Origin: Alphaproteobacteria bacterium | GTDB taxonomy: Bacteria; Pseudomonadota; Alphaproteobacteria; Rickettsiales; UBA1997 | DNA: 6,406 nt | Assembly: GCA_016869775.1 (NCBI GenBank) | Contig: VGDJ01000072.1 | Span: forward strand, 1-6,406 | Direction: 5' to 3' | Part shown: piece by piece, positions 6,220-6,406 of the stretch | How positions within the stretch are numbered: position 1 is the first letter of the stretch | Layout of the letters: every line of letters starts with the position of its first letter | Made by a program: the position numbers and the translations under genes | The notes under the pieces: generated by a model | What the model was told of the DNA's origin: nothing | Database searches by the model: none | What the model saw: the letters and a program-made list of their open reading frames with translations, nothing else

Positions 6220-6406
6220 AAAAAAGTTATCATAATTTTTATCAAACAATAGAATATACTTTCAAAGAAGAGGCTATTTTAGAAACCGCTTTAACCCACC
6301 CCAGCCTTAACTCCAGAACGAACGATCACAATAATTATGAAAGATTAGAATTCTTGGGAGATAAAGTTTTGTCATTAATTATAGCCAAATATTTAATGGA
6401 AAATTT
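6216..6406 (+). CDS. rnc: Ribonuclease III, N-terminal part (3' truncated by window end)
   Basis: RNase III cuts double-stranded RNA in rRNA precursors and regulatory duplexes. Only the first 63 codons plus two bases are inside the window. They contain ETALTHPSL (23-31) and the family signature NYERLEFLGDKVLSL (40-54), with acidic metal-binding residues at Glu45 and Asp49, equivalent to E41 and D45 of the E. coli enzyme. The N-terminal residues before the first helix (MKKSYHNFYQ) are not diagnostic. The ATG at 6216 overlaps the lepB stop by four bases (ATGA), which fixes the start. lepB followed by rnc is a conserved proteobacterial order, often continued by era. The second catalytic helix and the double-stranded-RNA-binding domain must lie beyond the edge. 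An A7 run sits directly after the start codon (6219-6225). Confidence 0.93.
   Translation, partial: MKKSYHNFYQTIEYTFKEEAILETALTHPSLNSRTNDHNNYERLEFLGDKVLSLIIAKYLMEN

Noticed and set aside
1..6406. Search for tRNA genes, CRISPR repeats, insertion-sequence ends, toxin-antitoxin pairs or an undescribed defence system
   Set aside because: The intergenic gaps are only 171 and 237 bp and show no cloverleaf, no regularly spaced repeats and no small coding gene. The rest is housekeeping coding sequence.

Overview
The window is an AT-rich (roughly one third GC by eye) bacterial chromosome segment with every gene on the + strand. It holds seven coding regions, two of them cut by the window edges. The evidence favours an alphaproteobacterium with a small, AT-rich genome, possibly Rickettsiales-like. 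lepB runs directly into rnc, as in Proteobacteria generally. The signal peptidase is the short form with one visible N-terminal anchor. PyrD is the membrane-associated class 2 enzyme with an alphaproteobacterial-looking C-terminal tail. This placement is an inference; no rRNA or tRNA is present to test it. If it is Rickettsiales-like, pyrD and gpmI point to a lineage that keeps pyrimidine synthesis and lower glycolysis (as Anaplasmataceae do) rather than a Rickettsia sensu stricto.

Layout. Unit A (1-1888) is the 3' end of an unrecognised gene, a five-helix membrane protein of unknown function that starts inside the previous stop codon (TAATG), and pyrD, which starts at GTG inside the stop of the membrane gene (GTGA). 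A 171-bp gap with one candidate promoter follows. Unit B is deaD (2060-3727), a DEAD-box RNA helicase with a C-terminal DbpA-type RNA-binding domain. A 237-bp gap (3728-3964) comes next, the only gap rich in structure: an AT-only hairpin, a hairpin followed by a T-rich run (best terminator candidate), a near-perfect palindrome and an 8-bp-stem hairpin just before the next gene. Unit C (3965-6406) is gpmI, lepB two bases later, and rnc overlapping lepB by ATGA and running off the window.

How the genes work together. PyrD performs the quinone-linked step of UMP synthesis. GpmI interconverts 3- and 2-phosphoglycerate. LepB removes signal peptides from secreted proteins. RNase III and DeaD act on structured RNA and ribosome assembly. 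This is mostly housekeeping content. I found no mobile element, CRISPR array, toxin-antitoxin pair or defence system. The least explained items are the membrane protein at 138-815, the unidentified gene end at 1-138, and the structured gap upstream of gpmI. A general oddity is that none of the six visible start codons has a recognisable Shine-Dalgarno sequence.
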